DNA of 64,000 nucleotides, from positions 372,001-436,000 of the forward strand of contig NZ_CANLWM010000003.1 of assembly GCF_947494875.1 (NCBI RefSeq), written 5' to 3'. The position numbers were made by a program, and so were the translations under genes. Positions 61,142-64,000 of this stretch are shown here, piece by piece. The notes below the pieces were generated by a model, which worked only from the letters and a program-made list of their open reading frames with translations, was not told where the DNA came from and did no database searches. Position 1 is the first letter of the stretch. Every line of letters starts with the position of its first letter. This stretch comes from an uncultured Williamsia sp. (GTDB taxonomy: Bacteria > Actinomycetota > Actinomycetes > Mycobacteriales > Mycobacteriaceae).

Positions 61142-61564
61142 TCAGACGCCGTCCGCGGTCAGTTCGGTCAGGAGTTCCAGCAGGGTCTGTCGCTGCGTCT
61201 CCGACAACCGATCCATCGCCGCGGGAGGTCTGCGGAGGATCGCCTCGACCGTGGTGAGGGCGTCCCGACCGGCCTCGGTGAGCGCGACCAGCTTGCGCCG
61301 ACGGTCGTCGGGGTGGGGTCTGCGGTCGACCAGTCCGTGCGACTCGAGTTTGTCGACGATGACGGTGGCGTAGGGCGCGTCCACCCCGATGTCGGCCGCG
61401 ATGTCCCGCAGGGTCCGCGGACCCTCACCGAGCCGCGTCAACACCTTGCCGCGACCACCACCGAGCGAGAACCCCAGCGCCTGCGCCAGTTCCGCGCGTC
61501 GGCCCTGCGCCTCGACGAAGTCGTACAGCAACGCCCACGAGCGGGTCGCGCTGTCGTCGGTCAC
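61142..61564 (-). CDS. MarR-family regulator
   Basis: 140 residues. Winged helix with TLRDIAADIGVDAPYATVIVDKLESHGLVDRRPHPDDRRRKLVALTEAG in the usual helix-turn-helix and beta-wing order. The GTG at 61564 overlaps the stop of the SDR gene (GTGA), so the two are co-expressed from one promoter that carries a perfect operator. Autoregulation is likely. The effector is unknown. Confidence 0.9.
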   Translation of the reverse strand: MTDDSATRSWALLYDFVEAQGRRAELAQALGFSLGGGRGKVLTRLGEGPRTLRDIAADIGVDAPYATVIVDKLESHGLVDRRPHPDDRRRKLVALTEAGRDALTTVEAILRRPPAAMDRLSETQRQTLLELLTELTADGV

Positions 61565-62259
61565 CACGGGACGGTCCGTCCGAGGTAGTCGACGTAGTGG
61601 ACACCGGGGCGGTCGGCCAGGGAGTCGAGCGTGGCGACGACCCCGGGGATGCTCTCGTCGACGGTCAGACGGGCGCCCGCGCCGCCCAGTTCGGTGCGCA
61701 CCCATCCCGGCGCCATCAGGACGATCGGTCCGCGCTGTTCTCCTCGACGGGCCGCCCAGCTGCGGACGAGGGTGTTCAGTGCCGCCTTGCTGGCGCGGTA
61801 CACCTCGTGCCCGCCGCGCGTGTTGTTCGCGACGCTCCCCTGACCCGACGACATCACGCCGATCATCCCGCCGGGCGAGACGAGATCCTCGAGCGCGTCG
61901 ATGACACGCAACGGGCTCAGCGCGTTGGTGACCATGAGACGGGTGAACTCGTCGGTGGACACCTCCGCGACCGTTGCGTCGGATTCGTCGGTGACCCCGG
62001 CGTTGACGAACAGCAGCCCGAACGACCGACCGTCCAGTCGGCCGCGCAGTGCCGCGATCTGGTCGACATCGGTGACGTCGACGTTCTCGATCTCGACGTG
62101 GTCGGGATGGGCGGCCGCGAACTCGTCGAGAGGCGTGTGACCGCCACGGGTGGTCGCGACGACGCGCCGACCACCCGACACCCATTCGGCGACCAGCGCC
62201 GCACCGAGTCCGCGCGAGGCACCGATGATCAGGACATCACCCACAATGGTTGTACTCAT
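61561..62259 (-). CDS. SDR-family oxidoreductase controlled by MarR
   Basis: 232 residues. NAD(P) motif IIGASRGLGAAL near residue 9, NAGVTDES, Ser in VMSSGQGS and Tyr-x3-Lys in EVYRASKAAL; the C-terminus is short, as in CsgA-like SDRs. ATG 62259 lies inside the palindromic operator; ATG 62268 is an alternative three codons earlier. Co-transcribed with the downstream MarR gene. Confidence 0.88.
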   Translation of the reverse strand: MSTTIVGDVLIIGASRGLGAALVAEWVSGGRRVVATTRGGHTPLDEFAAAHPDHVEIENVDVTDVDQIAALRGRLDGRSFGLLFVNAGVTDESDATVAEVSTDEFTRLMVTNALSPLRVIDALEDLVSPGGMIGVMSSGQGSVANNTRGGHEVYRASKAALNTLVRSWAARRGEQRGPIVLMAPGWVRTELGGAGARLTVDESIPGVVATLDSLADRPGVHYVDYLGRTVPW

Positions 62260-62272
62260 GACAACCATTGTG
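62242..62272. promoter_or_regulatory. 31-bp perfect inverted repeat, likely MarR operator
   Basis: CACAATGGTTGT-ACTCATG-ACAACCATTGTG: two perfect 12-bp arms and a 7-bp spacer. It covers the -10 box, the predicted transcript start and the SDR start codon, so binding of the co-encoded MarR protein would shut off its own operon. Confidence 0.75.
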
Positions 62273-62296
62273 TACTCTACAACGATCCCGCGTCAA
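62269..62296 (-). promoter_or_regulatory. Promoter of SDR-marR operon
   Basis: On the minus strand TTGACG (62296-62291), 16-bp spacer, TACACA (62274-62269). The transcript would begin 2-3 nt before ATG 62259, so the message is close to leaderless. Confidence 0.55.
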
Positions 62297-62306
62297 GCGG
62301 CAGGGA

Positions 62307-62672
62307 TCAGACGGTGAACCCCAGGGCGCGCAGTTGCTCGCGGCCGTCGTCGGTGATCTTGTCCGGGCCCCACGGCGGCAGCCAGACCCAGTTGATCTCG
62401 ATGTCGGTGCACAATCCGCTGGTGACCACGGCGGCACGCGACTGGTCCTCGATGACGTCGGTGAGCGGGCACGCCGCCGAGGTGAGGGTCATGTCGATCT
62501 TCGCGACGGCCTCGGCGTCGACGTCGATCCCGTAGACGAGACCGAGGTCGACGACGTTGATCCCGAGTTCGGGGTCCACGACGTCGCGCATGGCCTCCTC
62601 GACGTCGTCGATGCTGGGCAGCGAGGTCTGTACCTCGGCGGGCACCGGTTGGGTCTGTTGCTGGTCGGTCAT
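62307..62672 (-). CDS. sufT: SufT-like MIP18/DUF59 iron-sulfur assembly factor
   Basis: 121 residues. MIP18 family: VEEAMRDVVDPELGINVVDLGLVYGI near 24, and LTSAACPLTDVIEDQ with a conserved Cys. Helps mature Fe-S proteins. The stop of sufU overlaps its ATG (ATGA). Last gene of the suf operon in this window. Confidence 0.92.
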   Translation of the reverse strand: MTDQQQTQPVPAEVQTSLPSIDDVEEAMRDVVDPELGINVVDLGLVYGIDVDAEAVAKIDMTLTSAACPLTDVIEDQSRAAVVTSGLCTDIEINWVWLPPWGPDKITDDGREQLRALGFTV

Positions 62673-63145
62673 GTCGTGCTCCTGGCTGTGCTGGTCTCGT
62701 CGTCGGGCAGTGTGGCGTCGGTGCGGCCGAGGGCGTCCTTGAACGCCATCCACCCGAGCAGGGCGCATTTCACCCGGGCGGGGTACTTCGACACGCCGGC
62801 GAAGGCGATGCCGTCGCCGATCACGTCCTCGTCGCCCTCGACCTCGCCGCGAGAGGTGACCATGCCGGTGAACGCCCCGACGGTGTCGAGCGCCTCGGCG
62901 ACGGACAGGCCGACGACCTGGTCGTACAGGACGGACGTGGCGGCCTGGGAGATCGAGCACCCCTGGCCGTCGTAGGAGATGTCGGCGATGGAACCGTCGG
63001 CGACCGCGACGCGCAGCGTCACCTCGTCACCGCAGGTGGGGTTGACGTGGTGCACCTCCGCGCCGAACGGCTCACGCAGACCCCGGCCGTGCGGGTGCTT
63101 GTAGTGGTCCAGGATCACGTCCTGGTACATCTGCTCCATCCGCAT
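62669..63145 (-). CDS. sufU: Fe-S assembly sulfurtransferase SufU
   Basis: 158 residues. Accepts sulfur from SufS. The zinc and sulfur ligands are in place: Cys in NPTCGDE near 38, Cys in DGQGCSISQAATS near 63 and Cys in ARVKCALLGW near 125, with Asp of CGD. ATG 63145 or 63139. Starts 4 bp after sufS. SufU is the scaffold/transfer factor of Gram-positive SUF systems. Confidence 0.95.
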   Translation of the reverse strand: MRMEQMYQDVILDHYKHPHGRGLREPFGAEVHHVNPTCGDEVTLRVAVADGSIADISYDGQGCSISQAATSVLYDQVVGLSVAEALDTVGAFTGMVTSRGEVEGDEDVIGDGIAFAGVSKYPARVKCALLGWMAFKDALGRTDATLPDDETSTARSTT

Positions 63146-63149
63146 GTGC

Positions 63150-64000
<851 letters not shown>

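Overview
The window is GC-rich (codon position 3 almost always G or C), has many GTG starts, and follows the gene order of mycolate-producing Actinomycetota. The metH-to-M20-peptidase part resembles the M. tuberculosis Rv2124c-Rv2141c region, and the acn-to-mutA part resembles Rv1473-Rv1493. Mycothiol ligase (mshC), InhA/FabG1, RipA and the AcnA/AcnR pair support Mycobacteriales. A lycopene cyclase and a nitrilase cluster suggest a Gordonia-, Williamsia- or Rhodococcus-like relative, but genus cannot be decided from sequence alone. No insertion sequence, prophage or CRISPR array was seen.

Layout. 1-3.9 kb: start of a membrane glycosyltransferase and metH. 3.9-8.4 kb: PAC2 protein, then a nitrite assimilation operon (small unknown protein, nirB, nirD). 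8.4-13 kb: mshC, SCO1664-family protein, DUF3090 protein, histidine phosphatase and uppP. 13-19.7 kb: LppL-like lipoprotein, DUF5703, pyrD, PEBP, a secreted protein, a DUF222-HNH protein, an M20 peptidase and tRNA-Leu(GAG). 19.7-23.3 kb: gluconokinase, an atypical SDR with a Cys4 knuckle, a DinB-like protein and a nucleoside hydrolase.

23.3-32.5 kb is the most distinctive region: a nine-gene Nit1C/MSMEG_0565-0572-type cluster on the minus strand. It holds an intact nitrilase, an MSMEG_0570-family protein, a flavoprotein, an adenylate-forming ligase, an MSMEG_0572-family protein, a radical SAM protein, a GNAT-AIR-synthase fusion, a second nitrilase-fold protein that has lost two of its three catalytic residues, and a glycosyltransferase. 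It splits into two transcription units. Each is preceded by nearly the same GlnR-like box about 71-76 nt before the first codon and by a perfect 8-bp inverted repeat in the leader. A related box precedes the nitrite reductase operon. This suggests, as inference, nitrogen-responsive control of nitrile/cyanide nitrogen use.

32.5-37.9 kb: methylmalonyl-CoA mutase operon (mutA, mutB, meaB). 37.9-43.4 kb: TVP38 membrane protein, a SatD/DUF3307-like pair, SPFH/NfeD pair, DUF3097 and an unknown protein. 43.4-52 kb: cell-envelope and heme block (moxR, DUF58, VWA, fabG1, inhA, hemH; ripA and a DUF6676-type membrane protein). 52-57.4 kb: acnA with a textbook AcnR operator, acnR and an acyl-CoA synthetase. 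57.4-64 kb: ABC-F protein, SDR, lycopene cyclase, a MarR/SDR pair with a perfect 31-bp operator, and the 3' end of the suf operon (sufS partial, sufU, sufT-like).

A recurring regulatory pattern is a -10 hexamer TANNNT placed 6-8 nt before the start codon, with no Shine-Dalgarno sequence. This arrangement predicts leaderless transcripts for at least sixteen genes and helped choose several start codons.
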